From: Patagioenas fasciata
Lineage: Eukaryota > Chordata > Aves > Columbiformes > Columbidae
DNA length: 64,000 nucleotides
Reading direction: 5' to 3'
Assembly (NCBI RefSeq): GCF_037038585.1
Contig: NC_092522.1
Span: forward strand, 48,769,661 to 48,833,660
Shown: positions 37,601 to 52,600 of the stretch, one piece after another
How the letters are laid out: every line of letters begins with the position of its first letter
How positions within the stretch are numbered: position 1 is the stretch's first letter
Notes under the pieces: generated by a model
The model's database searches: none
Seen by the model: only the letters and a program-made list of their open reading frames with translations
What the model was told of the DNA's origin: nothing
Made by a program: the position numbers and the translations under genes

Positions 37601-40600
37601 AAAGCTAGTTCTACTTTAAAAAAATGAGTAATTAATAGAAGTTCCTTAATTTCAGGAGTCAAGTTAGGGTAAACAAAATCTAATTCCACCCAAGACATAC
37701 ATGCATGCATGCATGGAAGTTTTAACTCAGAATGACAGATCAAACAAGATATTAAAGTATCTTCCTAAAATTTTGTTTCTGCCATTTCCTCCTTCAAATA
37801 TCTGTTCAACAGTTAAAAAATGGGTTAAGATGGATTTTGTGTCTCTAGCTCTTAAGGTTAGCAATGCCAACGGTACCCACCATCTTCTCAAATAAGCTGC
37901 TTCTCTCCCTATTTCTTCTCAAACTCTTTTTCGTTCTATCCCTTAGTCCTCTTCCTTTCCTCTTGCACTGTATCTTTTTGTCCACAGAGCAGCCTATGCT
38001 GATGGGTAGGACAAAAGCAGATGACAACCTGTGTTCTCTTCCCCAGGTCTTGCCCTAAACTGTGCAGCAGGAATCACAGGCCAAGAGCAGCCACTAGAAA
38101 GATGGTAGGAAAATATACACAGCGAGTTTCTTCCAGGACCACTACATTAAGTACAGGGCAGGTCATGTCAATCTACTCACTTGCAAATTCACTGCAAAAT
38201 CAGAACAGCACAGCCACAGTTCTATCTTATCATCGTGTTTAGGCTTGCAAGTAACACTCTGATTAAAAACAAACAAAAAACCCACACACAACACAAACCC
38301 AGAAAAAGAAAAAGCAGTCATATTCTTATGGAAATCCCAAACTGAGAAAGCCCAGAGTTAAACTGGAGAGCCCTCACTACTAAGCTCTGCAGAATATGGG
38401 AAGGATGGTAGACTTTAAGAACCCACTTCTACAGGCATATTGATCAATGAAAGGGAGAACTGGTCAAATAAGCAAATAATTAATCAGATGCATCAACTAA
38501 AACAAGTGCAAGCAATAAAATTTAAAAGTCTAAATACAGATATAAAATAATTTTGCTTTAGAGTCAGCATCCTCTTCAGATGAAACTGACAATTCATGCC
38601 TCAACCTTTTCCATTTAAGTTCTCTGCAGACTTGGCAATGATTCCTTAGATTCGCAGGTCTCTTTCCATGCACAAGCGATAAAAACTTACATAATTAAAC
38701 TAAAACCGAGGCTGTGAAGCAATCCAACTGCTTTACTGATTGTGATCATGAAGTCAAAGGTTCCCTATAACTACAGAAACAAAGACAGGTTACATATTTA
38801 ATAGGCATGGGTGCCTGTGAGAGTTAAATCATTTCCCCCAAGAGGCACAAAACTGCAAAGAATATTTTAATCTCTCATTGTAGAAAAGAGTTTAATTGAG
38901 CCTTTTCATTATTGTTATTAGAAACATATGTACATACGACAAATGCTAGGGTTTTTCTTTTTTTGTAGATGACTTATTGTCGATGAGAAATTCACAAGCT
39001 TTCATTTTGCTCCTACTTGAAGTGGATGTACCATAGTTACTTTTGTAACCAAATTATTTGTTCTGAGGGGTGCTGTGTTTTGGGTTTTTTTTGTGGCAAC
39101 TAATGTTCTACACCAGTTCTTAAAAAACAAACAAAGCACCTAGTCTTGTGAAAAGTGGCCTTCCTGATCTCTCTGACTACCTCCAATTGCCCTGATAATT
39201 GATAAAAAGTTTTTAAAGTTAGATGGCAAATTTTACACTACTAACAACCTTGAGGGCAATTGTTCAAGATACCAAAAAAGATATCTCTGACTCAGCCTGG
39301 ATGCTCAATGATCAAAGAAGGAAGAGCACCTAACACAACACAGCCTCTTCAGTTCAAACCCCAAAGTTCTCCTCAAGATGGTGTTGTTTCCATGCAACAG
39401 CCCCAACTCACCAGCACATCTGAAGTATCAGTAGTGGCCATTTATCCTCATAAATATAGATCTGATGAGACAGTAAAAAGGTACATCGCCACCCAGCAAC
39501 CCCTATTTCTCACCATATGACTGAAAAACAAAACCCTAACCACAATGCCCTATACTAGTTGTTTCCTGCAATGGAGTTCCTCTATGACACATTCTCCTGT
39601 GTGATTTTAAACAAACAAAAAAAGTTCATAGATTTTTCTTGGTCTTCTCTCATGTTCCACCTGCACTCGGTTCCTGTAATGGCTGGAGAGATCTGGTCTG
39701 TGAATGACTGATCTTAACAGCTGCAGGGTCGAAAAAAAATTCCTGAGCCAGAACACAAGGTCTCCTCCATTTGCAAGCTATGAAATTGAATTGAAAGACA
39801 AACAGCATCAGCAGTTCCAGATTCTCATGTAACTGCAGTATTTACCATAATAGTACTGCAGGACTTTAGGACAGTTAGGTCTTAAGGTAGAACTAGGAAA
39901 GGACAACCCTCATTTGGCCCCATCCACAGCACACATTTTTAAAAGACTGTATTGTACAGGGCTTCTCTTATGGACTTAGGCTGTCCTCAGCAGCTCCTGC
40001 TGAATTTAACCCTAGTTAAAAGGCATGAACCAGAAATGGCCAAAAGGTAGTAAAATTCAACAAGCTGAAGGTATCAAATTTCAAATAAACAACTTGCATG
40101 GTGAAGAAAATCAGTTTCACGAAGTTTGTTGGCATACTTGGTGATGGGAGAACACCAGAGAAACACAGAAAGTAACAAAAAGAGAGAAACAAAGAAATTA
40201 ACAAAATTAGATCTGATAAATATTAGCTTATTCACTGCAAATTCCGTCAATTTTCCCGGTATAATCAGGAAACTTTGTTTCCATTTCTGGCACTTTACCT
40301 CTCACCCACAACAGCAAAGAGATGAACTTGAATTCTTCAGTTACATCCTGTTCCTGTGTTACTATGTTTTCCCACCATCTTGCAGAAACCTGATTGCTTC
40401 CTTCACGGACAGCTTTCCTTTCAAGTTTTAGGTGTATTCAAGTTTTTTCCTGGGTGAGAAATCTACAATTCATGATACCTTCCTCATGCGGTAAAAAGCT
40501 TTTCCTTTGTATCACCAACCTACGATTAAATGTCACTTATTTTTATTGTTGTTTTCAAACTTTCTTAAGAAGAAAAAAGTCCTATTTCTGCTGTTCCTGA

Positions 40601-43600
40601 TGGGCAGTATAGTTCTTTGCCTTGGTATTATTCCAGAAATACACAGGTATTTACAAATACAAAGGTAGCTAGCACAGCTCAAGTATGAGATATTCTTTCC
40701 ATGTTACGAGTGAAAAAGAATGAAAAAACAGGTAAGACAGAAATCATTACCTAAATAGTTCCTTTAGTTTATATTCTAATCTGAACCCTTCATACAATAC
40801 CAAAAAACCCCAATGTTACTTAAATAATCAGTAACCTAAATGTGGCCTGCCTGGATGGACCTCACTCATCTCCACAGCATTTCTCAGAGCACCATGTCTG
40901 TTGGTCCTACATACTGCCATTAAAAAACAGCATTCTAGCATAATTAAAATATTTTCTTTCCACCCACGCAGACTTAACTGGTTTGGTCCAATTCAGCAAT
41001 GCAGTTTGTTGCAGTATGATTACACGTTTAATGTGACTCCAAATGGTGTAAGGCAGGGCACAGAAATAAAGCTCCATTATATCATTCTCTCAGAACATAA
41101 GCAGTGCCTGCACAAGATAAATTATGTGTTAGACTGCCTCAACACTGAACTTTTACACAGAATTTCCCGCGTCATCATCAGCAGAAGCAGTCACAGAGTG
41201 ATAGTTTCAACAAGGTGCTGACATTTTACAGCCTCATCATCTAATCCTATTGAGGGCAAGTGCAGACATGATAAAGAGCTAATGAGCTTCTCAGTGCCCA
41301 TCACTCCACTCACCACTGCTGCTCCCACAGGCACACAGCAAACAGAAAGGTCAGCCAGCAATGCTGAAGTTGCATCTACTCTCAGCACTCTGCTCCATGC
41401 TACTGAAGAAGCTCCAGAAGAATTATGGGCTCCTCATTCCATATTTTGTCTTAAGCATGGCTATCGGCTGTGATGATAATATCACATCTACAGTTGATCC
41501 TAGCAGAATCTAATGATCTCACTGTAAGGAGCTATGATTTCATTTACCAAAATCATGTTAGCCCATTCAATCCCACCCAATGCCAACCTATCAAGCAACT
41601 CATAGTTTCCTTCTGCATTACACAATTTTTGCATTTATGCAGCATAGATTTAGAACAAGCTTAGAAAAATTCCATGAATCCTAACACATTGCAGAGCAGT
41701 CTCCTTCTTGTTCTTAAGGCAGGCATGGGTCTTTTCTGTATACTATTGATATTTTCCTTGGTATTTTAGAGCTATATACCCAAACGCACATATATACATA
41801 GATAAAATCCTGAAATCGTTCTTCCTCTCCTTCACAAATTCATACAATCTTTTTCAGTCCTTTTCTTGCTCAGCGTCTCACAACTATTTTAAAGCAACAG
41901 TACACATTTCCTCACAGGATATATAAGGTATACACTCCTAAGTGGGGCAAAGGAGCAGGAATTCTATATTACAAATAGTAAAGCTTTAAAAATATCAACA
42001 AAGCAGAACATTCTAACATAACAAATGAAGAGCTCTACATTAAAAAAAGACTTCATTATTTCAGTATCTCTTTGTTTGCTTGTTTAATCATCCCCTGGGA
42101 CAATCTGTACTGTTAAGAAATGTGTAGAAAACAGTCATCAGTTTTTGTTGTTGTTCAATTAGTGCTATACTCAGTGTTTGAGCTCATGCAAGTGTCCTTT
42201 GGGGAAATGTCCTGCGTGCCATTAGCACTATTCTTAATGAGGGAAAGCATGAAACTCCTTTAGTGCTCTGCCAGAATTGTTTTATCTTCAAGCCAAAAGA
42301 ACAACTGCTTGGAGTAACCCCAAAAAAAGCATTTAACAATTACAAGTGGCAAACAATATTCCCAAGCATTATACTCATAGTACTCTTCTATTTATAGGCT
42401 AACAGCTATTATACTGAATAAAACGTATTAGGCAGCTTTTTTATACAGACAGTCATGATTCCCCAGTCAGGGCTGCTATGATGGTTTCCATTATCAACCC
42501 AGTTTCAATCCCTTTTACTCTTTCTGTGAGAGGTAGGGTGGGGAACACGAGGATGTTTCATGTTTGGTTTCAAGACAAAGGAGAATATTTTTAGGAAGTT
42601 TGAGGTTAATTGGACATGCTGCTTTTGAGATATGGGACATAGGCGTTTCTTTATTCTTTTTTGAAGAAAAAAAGTTAATGGCTACATTTTTGTTCAGAAA
42701 AACCTTTTTAACTAGTTCTCCAGAATTTCTTCAAAATACAAAATCAAAATTGAAAACTAGGTAAAAGGAAGGTCAAGACTTACAGCTCTAGGAAATACAT
42801 AAAGACAAAAAAATTAGCACTGTTCCTAGCTAAATTAGTTTCAAGAAGGCACACAAGATTTTTCCACTGTGGGAAAAAAAAAAAAAAAGCAAAGGAACAA
42901 TTAAAGAACACTAGACTTAAAAACAAAACTAAAAGCAACATTCTTAACCCTTATCACTGCTTCCATCCCAATTACAGTTCTTCATAAACAGTGTGGGGGA
43001 GGGGAAATAAAGCACTCCCTCTTACAGTTTCTCTTCATCTAACTGTCCCCTCATTCTTCATGTCTCTAGGTTTTTTATTGCAGCTTCACAATTCTGACAT
43101 CAAGCATCTTCACATCTCTGACACCTCCTTAACGTAGCTTCAGCACAATCAAGATCTACAAGTCTTTAAGCATATTCATTCTTTTTGCCATCCCAATGAC
43201 TAACTGGAGAGTGGAGAATTTAATGAACAAGGTAAGAATAAACTTCTGGCTAAAAGCTTACATTTCATACTTGTTATACACATGAGCTCATTTAAACAAT
43301 GCCTAAATGTATTCCCTGTCTTCTCAGTGACACGTATGTTCTAACATGCACCCTCACAAAACATGCTCAATGAATACCAGCTGGCACAAACTCCCCGCAG
43401 AGAGAAGCATCATATAGAAGAGCCAGAATTTAAGCAGATGCTGTGGATGGCCTACAGAAATTGAATGAAGGTGACATATTTCAGTCAGATTTTATATACA
43501 GTCTTCTTAATGAGGCAAGAACTACCTAATTACAGAAACAATGGGGAGATCTCAGGACTGAGCAGTATTATGCAGCTGATGAGATTCCACTGACTTGGCA

Positions 43601-46600
43601 TTCACTGGTGTCACCGGAACACAAGAAAAAGTTAAAAGTAGAGCCATTACCAGTTTTAACTGTAGAAATGCAACGTGGGGCTGCGTATTTCTTATCTTTT
43701 AGGTCTGTCCACAAAACCACAATGGTCAAGCATTTGTTTGAGAGAGAGCATATCTGATTGCTGGAAAGATGGACAGCAGAGCCCACTTCTCCTCCCTCTT
43801 ATTATTTTGTGTATTAATACCTCTTTGTTGTCCTTTCTTTTTATCTAGAGAGGTCAATAAGATTCATTCTCTTCAGTTGTCTTAAGACTGTAGTAAGAAA
43901 ATTCTTTAATTCTATGACATCTCACTGAAGTCTCACGCAAGCGTTAGGGATGTGCTGTTGTGCATGTAACTGTGTGCAGTTCTGGGCCCCACAGTTCAGG
44001 AAGGATGCAAAGGTCCTTGAATGCATCCAGAGGAGGGAAACAAAGCTGGTGAAAGGGTTGGAAGGACTGCACTGTGAGGAACGGCTGAGGACTTCAGGCT
44101 TGTCTAGTTTGGTGAAAAGGAGGCTGAGGGGCGACCTCATTGCTCTCTACAGTTTCATGAGTGGATGTGGAGAGGGAGGTACTGAGCTCTTCTCCCTGGT
44201 ACCCAGTGATAAGATGCATGGGAATGGTTCAAAGCTGCACCGGGGGAGGTTTAGATTGGACATTCAGAGCCATTTCTTTACCAAGAGGGAAAAGAACACT
44301 GTAACAGGCTTCCTAGAGAGGTGGTGGATGCCCCAAGCCTGTCAGTCTTGAAGAAGCATTTGGACAATGCCCTTAATAACATGCTTTACCTTGGTCAGCC
44401 GTGAAGTGGTCAGGCAGTTGGACTAGATGATCATTGTAGGTGCCTTCCAACTGAAATGTTCTATTCTACTCTATTCTATTCTATTCATTATGTAGCTGTG
44501 GAGACATTGAGTCATCCTACACATGCAGCAGGCCCATAACTTCCTCTGCTAGAGATCTATAGTAATTTGGTCTGCTCTACAATGGACAAATACATCTTAA
44601 GTCATTTTAAGAGGCTGACATTTAAAACACTGGGGAAAAATTTTACAAATGCTGAATTGTTTCTAATAGTATATTTTCAGTTGTTTCCTAAAGAGATTAT
44701 TCAGGTCCATTTTGATATTAACAGATATCTTTAGCAAGTTATGCAGGAGAATCAGTGTTACTGACTGTGTATGAGTATTTACCAAAGACACAAAGCAAAC
44801 CTGAACAGAATTTTTTTCATTAATTTATTTAATTTCAGGTTTCTATGGCTAGCTTAAGCTTACATATCTTTGATGTAAAAAAAAAAAAAAAAAAATCAAA
44901 ATCTAACTTTTCAGATTGGAAAATGTGTTTTGTTTTGTTTTGTTTTTTAAACTCAGAGGAGAGAATCTGGAAGTACAAACCTAGCAGCAGGTTTCGTCAC
45001 TCACTTCATAAAATATGGGTGCACACAGACATTACAGTGTGATAAGTTTCTTTCCATATATCTGCTATGCAGGCATACTCTATTACATCTGAGAGAAATG
45101 CAAGCTAATTCCAGGCAAGCCACCCCTTGGTAAAAATAGATGCAGGTATGCCTCTTTGAACTTGCCCACACAAAGCCACATACTAAGAAAACAGACAACT
45201 GAGGTGAAGCAGCTGATGCAGCGTAACTGGTCACCCCATAATAATTTTGCTCACACAGCAAGGCTGACAGTTTGTATCATGAGGTCTCAAAGATTCATGA
45301 GGTAGCAGATCACAAGTGTCATTGTTCTATAAATTGCATTATATGATTCATATGGGACTACAACCTTCAGGGGTTATTCAGACAGGGTTTACAAGTCTCA
45401 ATGAAACTTCCAAAAATTTTTGTTCATAAAACCAAATGCAAGGATTTTTGATTTTCAGCTTTATAAGCACTACTTAAAGTGATAATCCAAACACAAATTT
45501 CAGCATTTCAAGATACTCATAATATACTTGGACTAGTATTGTTGACAGTTTGAGGTCATCCATAGTGTTGGAGTTTTGAATTCTCTTTCTTTCCATTGCT
45601 TCATTACAGTACCAAGCTATAAATAGCAGTAAGACGCACACAAATCCTAAGTTGTCCTAAGAATAACTACTTACATTTAATTTGAACAGCCCAACGCACC
45701 ACAGATAAGAGGACTATGGAACTTAAGCAGAGCCATTGAAGACTAGCATGGCAAGCTCCTTCAGAAGTGCCAAACTGGGCTTTCACTTATGAGCTGGCTC
45801 ACCTTAACAAATTTAAGTTTGTGTAAGACATAAGTACAAGTTAACGTGTGCACTATTTGTCTTGTAAACTACACAGATGTACTTACTGCCAGTTTAGCAA
45901 ACCACCTGAACAAGTATTTCCTGAATAAGGAAAGATATACAGGATTGCAATATGTTTAAAACAAGACTGATAAACGTGAGGCACTTGTATACCATGACCA
46001 AGATGTCAAAGAAGCAGATACGTATTTTATTTATATGTTGTCACAAACAAGGCATAACAATTTTAGGTAAGATTCAGATTGTCAGCAAAGTTTCAGCAAA
46101 GAAATATGATTTGGCAGCAAGAGTCACAAAAGCATTGGGACTCAGCATCTCAAAGATGTTAGTAAAGGCTGCAGCTTACAGAGATGAGCAGAAAAAGCTG
46201 TGACTGAAACAGATATCAACTGATTTAATGCTTGTAGCACAGACAGAACACTGTAGGGCAATAGCCTCTCTAGCACCAGAGCTAACTTTGCTAATGGCAA
46301 AGATTAATCTGAGTTCTCATTTATAACCATAGAAATGTGCCAAATTCAGACCTGCGGCATGAAGAGGAGCCATTGCTATGTAAAGAGAAACTGAGCTTAC
46401 TGCAAAATAGCGTACTTTCCCTATTTTAAAATAATTTACCTGGAGATATAGCCCTGTGGAACTGATACATGTCTTCTCCAATCAGTTCTTGTGCAACTTG
46501 CTTAATCTTCCGTCGGACACCATCTAATTTGACTTCAGATTCATTTAGTATTTCTCCCCCATTGGGAGCACTGCAATCATAAAACAGAAACTCAAAGAAC

Positions 46601-49600
46601 AGCTTTCAAAGCATGAGTAAACAGCTAAAAAAGATAACATATTCTCTTTTACTAACTAATACATTTTCCAGAACTTCAGGATATAGCAAAACTGACACCT
46701 GAATGAGAAGCACTTTAACTTTCATTTATACCTATTGCAGATTCTGAAATTCTGTAGATTCTTACCATGAAAATAATCAATCAGCCCAATATAGTTCTGG
46801 TAGCATGATACTTATTCCAGACTAGAGTTTTAATTATCACTTAAATAAGAACAATGAGAAGCACAGGCAAAGGCTTAAATATATATATACATATATATAT
46901 TCTGGAAAACTAGCAGTATTTGCAGAAGTCCCTCAACCTCTTAAAAAAAAAATAACAAACAACACACAAAATACTTTGCAACACATTACAGTATTGCAAA
47001 ATCCAATTCATGATTCTATGATTCTACATACGATATTTTTTATAGGAAGTAATTATGGCCTATGCTATTTTGGAACACCTGAAATATCTGATTCACAACC
47101 ACAATATATACTTTAGTTAAGCTAATTTCCTTTAAACTTCCCCTCCCCCACCCCAAATAATCTATATGGTATATTAGTTTACAGTCTATTTAAAGAACTA
47201 CTGATAGACTGATCTTGAGAAAACATTTATAAGCAGTTTTCTGAAAGTAAAGTCACAATAATATCATAGCTAAAAGCAAAGCAGAGGGAAACAAAAATAC
47301 AGCATGGAAAGCTTCCACTCTCACAAACCCAGGAATGTCTTACAAAACAGGAATCTAAAATTTGGAGTAAAGAGAAGGTTTTTGTTATTCTTTCCTCTAC
47401 CAGTTCCCAGCTATCTAGCCCTGCAGTGGGAGTAGCTATTTACAGTCAAGGCTGTAGCATTTACTAGAATTATCTCAACGCCTCTTCGCAGAATAAAACC
47501 AAGTTAAAAAAAGTGCAACTTCATAATCCCTATTTATAACTGTTACTGCATGGTAACTATAAATAGTTAACTATAAATACTACTACAGCAGAACTGCATT
47601 GATAGATAACAAAATAAATTTAGGAAAAGGAACAGGGAGAGCTGTTAAAAATGTATCACAGAAGATCAATGTTCGATACATTCAGCAAACATTTTATACA
47701 ACAGGCTATGCAAAGTTTCACATTTTCCTGTTATTCTGCTATTTTTTGTGGCTTCCAAAGATTGTCTGAAGGCCTATAAGAAGACAACACATCTAGAAGC
47801 TCAGAACCTCACACAAAAGCCTCTTAGGCTGCAGTATGTATTGAAGTAAGCAGAACCTAGGTCACCTCCTCTTTGCATGGATGACCTTGAGTGGGGCTGC
47901 AAAAACCAAAATGGGGAAGTAACTGCAGATGCAACCAACCTGAAGGAAGGGTGCACGCTCTTCTCTCCAAGCTTGCTGAAAGCTGGAAAGCGCTCATCTG
48001 CTGTTATACTCTACTACTCTGATCCTGTTTAATAAGCCAATAAAATGAACTGAGAAACCTGAACCAGCATCTTTCAATTCTCTAACTGGAGTGTGCATTC
48101 ATTAACTGCCATCCATCCTAAAGAATGTTTATTGGAAGTTGATTAAATTCTTCCCACCAGAACATTGCAGCTATTAAATACAAACACAGAGAACACTGCA
48201 AGGCAGTTTCTAGGTTTCTATGAACACTTTCATGCTCAATGTGACTCACCTGATAAACCTGTGGAGAAGAAATATTGTCCTTTTGCTTTCGATAGTTATA
48301 TCACGACTGAGCTTCACAAGTCGTTCATACTTATCATGCCTGGTGTCCAGCTCCAGCTGAAATGCTGCAGAGTCAATCATCACAGTAACAAGTATGGTTA
48401 TCACATGTACACAGCATGAGGCAAGAGCAGAGAGCCTGTGCTACAGAAGCTGCTTTTGGGCCTTCAATACTGCTGTTCAGGAAGCTGAATTAAAATTTCA
48501 CCCAAATTCAGCAAGGTAAATTAAAAAGTAAAACCCTACAATCATTAGTAAATAGAATTCACCGGTCTCCAAAAAATCCCCAACCAAACACAAAAGGCAT
48601 TTGACCAAGGCATACACACTGTTAAAAATGCACCAATTAGTAAAAAGAAAGGTTGCATTTCACATCGCAACTAGACTTGGCCAAAAGTCAAGTATATTCA
48701 TATCCCTAAGAACTAGAAGCACTAATACAAAGCGAGATCAGTTACTTAAAGTAAGATTTCTTTCTTACTGATGTAAATGCTTTCTGCCTAACTGCAATGA
48801 ACACAGAGACAAGAGGATGTCTGCCTGGTTATGAACAGTATGAATGTTTCACAGATACCATTAACATTTCATAGACCACTGTTCTACTAAATAAACCATT
48901 TGCAGATACTTATAAGAAATTCAACACATTTCTTTCATAATTGTCTGAGGTGTTAAAGTGTCTGTGCGAGAAGACAGTGAAAATGAGCTAAGAGGTTACA
49001 TTTTTAAAGGGTCTGACAAGTGAACATCCTTTAGAAAAGCATAGCAGCTTGCTGGCAAGCAAAGTTTAGATGAAGCTACAAAAGGAACTGTATTTCTCAT
49101 CGCCTTAATAAAAACTTGGTTCCTCTTATTTTGCTGTGTTCTCCCCAACCTTCCTCTGAAACTCAAAGCTAAGTCACAAATACTCCTACTGATGTTTTAA
49201 TCATGTCTGATTGGTGTGTTTCTTCCAAATTCTGAGTCAAGTCCACGACTGAGCTATGATCAAGAAGAAATCTTCCCTCAGATCACCATGACTGGATTTG
49301 AGGGTGGGTGACTGTTACTTTTCTTCATAGGATGCCATATATGACATTTCTAATGACCATTTACCAGTGTCATCTACCAGGAAATTCACTATTCTGAAGA
49401 TCTACAATATTAGCAATGACACCATTCTCTTCTGGACAGTTGTGGCTTTGAGACTTTTATGTTAGATTTTAAACCTGTTAGTGATTACTAAGAAGTGGTT
49501 TGGACCTGAAGTAAACGAATACAGTAATCTCTAGCCTAAAAGGATGCAAGAAAACATACTGTACTGTTGCCTAAAATTGCAAAGGGTTAGAACTTGCGGG

Positions 49601-52600
49601 ATTCTCCAGGCTAAAACACTGAGACCACACAGCCCTTTCCCTGACACATTCCACTTGAATGTCTATCACTGAAAGCAAAGACTCAGACTCTATTGATTTT
49701 GGTTGTGCAGAATCGCAACATTAAAAATCACACTTAATAAATCTTAACCTTACAAACAAAGATGCTCTCCAATCTCTGTATCAGAGCGCTGTCATATTTA
49801 AGAAGTATTAAGCAAAAAAAAAAAAATAAAGGTGTAACTGAATACTCCTTGTTTTCTGATTAATCATTATTATAGAAGACATTTTCCTATTAATTTTGCA
49901 GAAATCTTTGGTGCCAACAGATAACTACATCAACTCAAGCACGACATTTTTCCAAAGAGATGAAAAAGAGCAAAATGTGTATAACTATTTCATTTTAGAC
50001 ATTATCTTGTTTAGATTCAGGCAACATACACAGAAATAGTGCACCACTCTGGTTCACCTTACACAGCTTTCTCAGTCATAAGCCACCTGGAGCACACCTT
50101 TTCTTAACACTTGTGCCTGATGCAGAGACAAAGACCACTAATGTCTTCATCTGGGGCTTATAAGCACTAGTGCAATATACAAAGTGGATCTTTCAAAAGC
50201 TCAATAAACTGTGTCCCTTACATCCTTTCTGAAATTAACCAAGTGCTGCTGACTTGATCTCATAACGAAGAAGGGAAACAAGTGTCATTTTCAAATTCAG
50301 TTAATGGCAACCTTATGATAAACTAATATGCAGGTAAAACATTGAAGTTGAAAGTACAGTAACATTACTCCATTCAAGTACAAGTGTATGTATGTTATTG
50401 AATATAAAAGTTCAGGAGTCAAAGTTAATTATCTGCCAAGCTGATTTACACAGAAAAAAAACCAAACATCTGTTTCAAAGATAGCGAGGAAGTTATATGA
50501 TGTTGAAGTGACCCTTCATAGCAGCCATTCAGCTCTGACTTCACCCTCCTTAGTTTCATAAAAAATAAGAGGGACAGGGAAACTTTTACACCAACAATTA
50601 ATCAGTTCCCTGCATCACATCTCCTTCCTTCTTCTGTCAAGGCTTTTTGCTTCTGAAGGTCAACTTTGCCTTGTTAGGGTTTGTCTAATGAGAAAGTTCA
50701 ATTAAATTTACTGGAGTTTAAATCTGGGTTTGTGCAAAATCCTATGAAAACAATTTGGCTGGAGGGAAGTTTATGCTTGCTTATGCAAAGAAACTGAAAT
50801 ATAGACTAATTTTAAAAAGGGATTAAAACTGAAATGTCTACATACACGTCTATGTTAGTTAGCTAAACACTTATTTTTTAAAAGTCCATGTATAAACACC
50901 TATCAACTCACAAATCAATGCACCCAGATTTACATTTAAGTAACTTGGTCATCTATGCACCAGAGCTGAAATCAACAGTTTAGTGCCTTCTCAATACCCC
51001 CAAAAGCAGCCATCACCTATTCTTGTCCCTATGGCTTAGATGTTGCATTACACCTCTGCAGATCTTACAGTTTTCTGCCATCAAAGGGCCCAGTCACCCT
51101 TTGTCTGGCTGAACACTTACGCAGTTTGCTTTGCATCAGGTTCAGCACAAGCAGGGTGAGGAGGGGGAGCAGGAGGTAGAATAAAAAACCAAGCATGTCA
51201 TCAGTCAGGTAGAACTATGTGGCATCCCACTCTCTGGACTTTATTGCACAAAAAGCCAAACAACAAGCTCTAAATGTATGAAGCTTGAGTCCAACTAGTT
51301 TCCAGTTTATCCCTCAGAGAAAATTGGATTATTTCATCACTACATATTAGTAATTTCCTAGAAACTTCTACACCACTTATTTGTATAATGTGGCATTCCA
51401 AATGCTTACTTACATTTAAAAGACACCATCACAGCTGAAGATGGATTAACATTCTCTTTTTCCTCTCTTCTTTGACCATGTGGAAAATTGTCATGCTTTC
51501 GTTTTCTGAACCCACCCGATCCTATTAATAGAAGATACACAGAAAAAAATATATATATTTAAAAATAAAGTAGCTTTGCCTGCACATAAGCAGCATCAGA
51601 ATGCTGTCTTCAGAGCATTCCTGACTGCAGCCACATTTTACAGAATAGAATAAGGCAACTGGATGAACCTTATTACCAACTGACATCATCTTCACATTAG
51701 CATGCTACTTTTTCCACTACGTTCCTAGTGGAAATTAGGAAAAAAACCCTACCAATTTCAATGGACTATTATGGTAGGATCCCAAGTCTCTCTCTCTCTC
51801 TCTTTTTTTTTTGGTAAGGTCTTCACATCCTTTTATGTTTCCCTTCTCTAAGGCAGGGGTGTCAAATTCATTTTCACCAGCGGCCACATCAGCCTCACGG
51901 TTGCCTTCAAAGGAAGGAATGTAATTTTAGGACTGTATAAATGCAACTACTCCTACTCCTGCTGTAAGGGAACAGCTGCAGAGCAATACTTGTGTTAGCA
52001 AGGGCCTACAGGATTATTTTCTCCCCTCATTTTTTCGGAAATTATTTTAAATATTCAGCTTGACAGGAGTCATTCAAACTGTATGTTTTTCATTACTGTA
52101 ATTATTTATGACATGGGTCTTCAGTAATCAGAAAAAGCAGCAAGGTATAGTTCAAGTAGACTACCATTATCCACATACACAAGTTTATCTCCTGTAGCAT
52201 AGCATCTTCGGTTGTTGTACTCCACCTGTTAACCATTTTCTTTTCACCTCGATATAGCTGTTCAGTTCAACTGGCTTTATATGCCTTATCCTTAGCCTAT
52301 CTTTTCAAACCCTCACCCAGAATGCATCTCTTTTGGATTGTGTTTTACTACCAACTTGCACTTTGTAATCACAAAATGTTAGGGATTGGAAGAGACCTCA
52401 AGAGATCATCTAGTCCAATCCCCCTGCCGAGCAGGAACACTTAGATAAGGCTACACAGGAATGCGTCCAGGCGGGTCTTGAATGTCTCCAGAGAAGGAGA
52501 CTCCAACACCTCCCTGGGCAGCCTGTTCCAGTGTTCTGTTACCCTTATGTTTCGTCCTTTTGTCCTTCCTTTACCTAGGACTGACTCTTTGTGTCATTCT

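Larger units (their letters stand above)
33384..46439 (-). other. TSNAX intron 4, 13 kb
   Basis: The longest intron of the gene, over half of its length. It holds two CR1 copies antisense to TSNAX (33705-34540 and 43965-44489), A-rich tracts (34850, 35230, 42880, 44878) and a short ATGC run near 37700. The 83-codon plus-strand frame at 45952-46203 is not recognisable. Confidence 0.85.

Noticed and set aside
45952..46203. 83-codon plus-strand frame inside TSNAX intron 4
   Set aside because: It looks protein-like at first glance but matches no family I know, and it is antisense and intronic.
47005..47030. gattctatgattct string resembling a CR1 tail
   Set aside because: Only the terminal microsatellite-like words are present. 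The upstream sequence does not continue as CR1.
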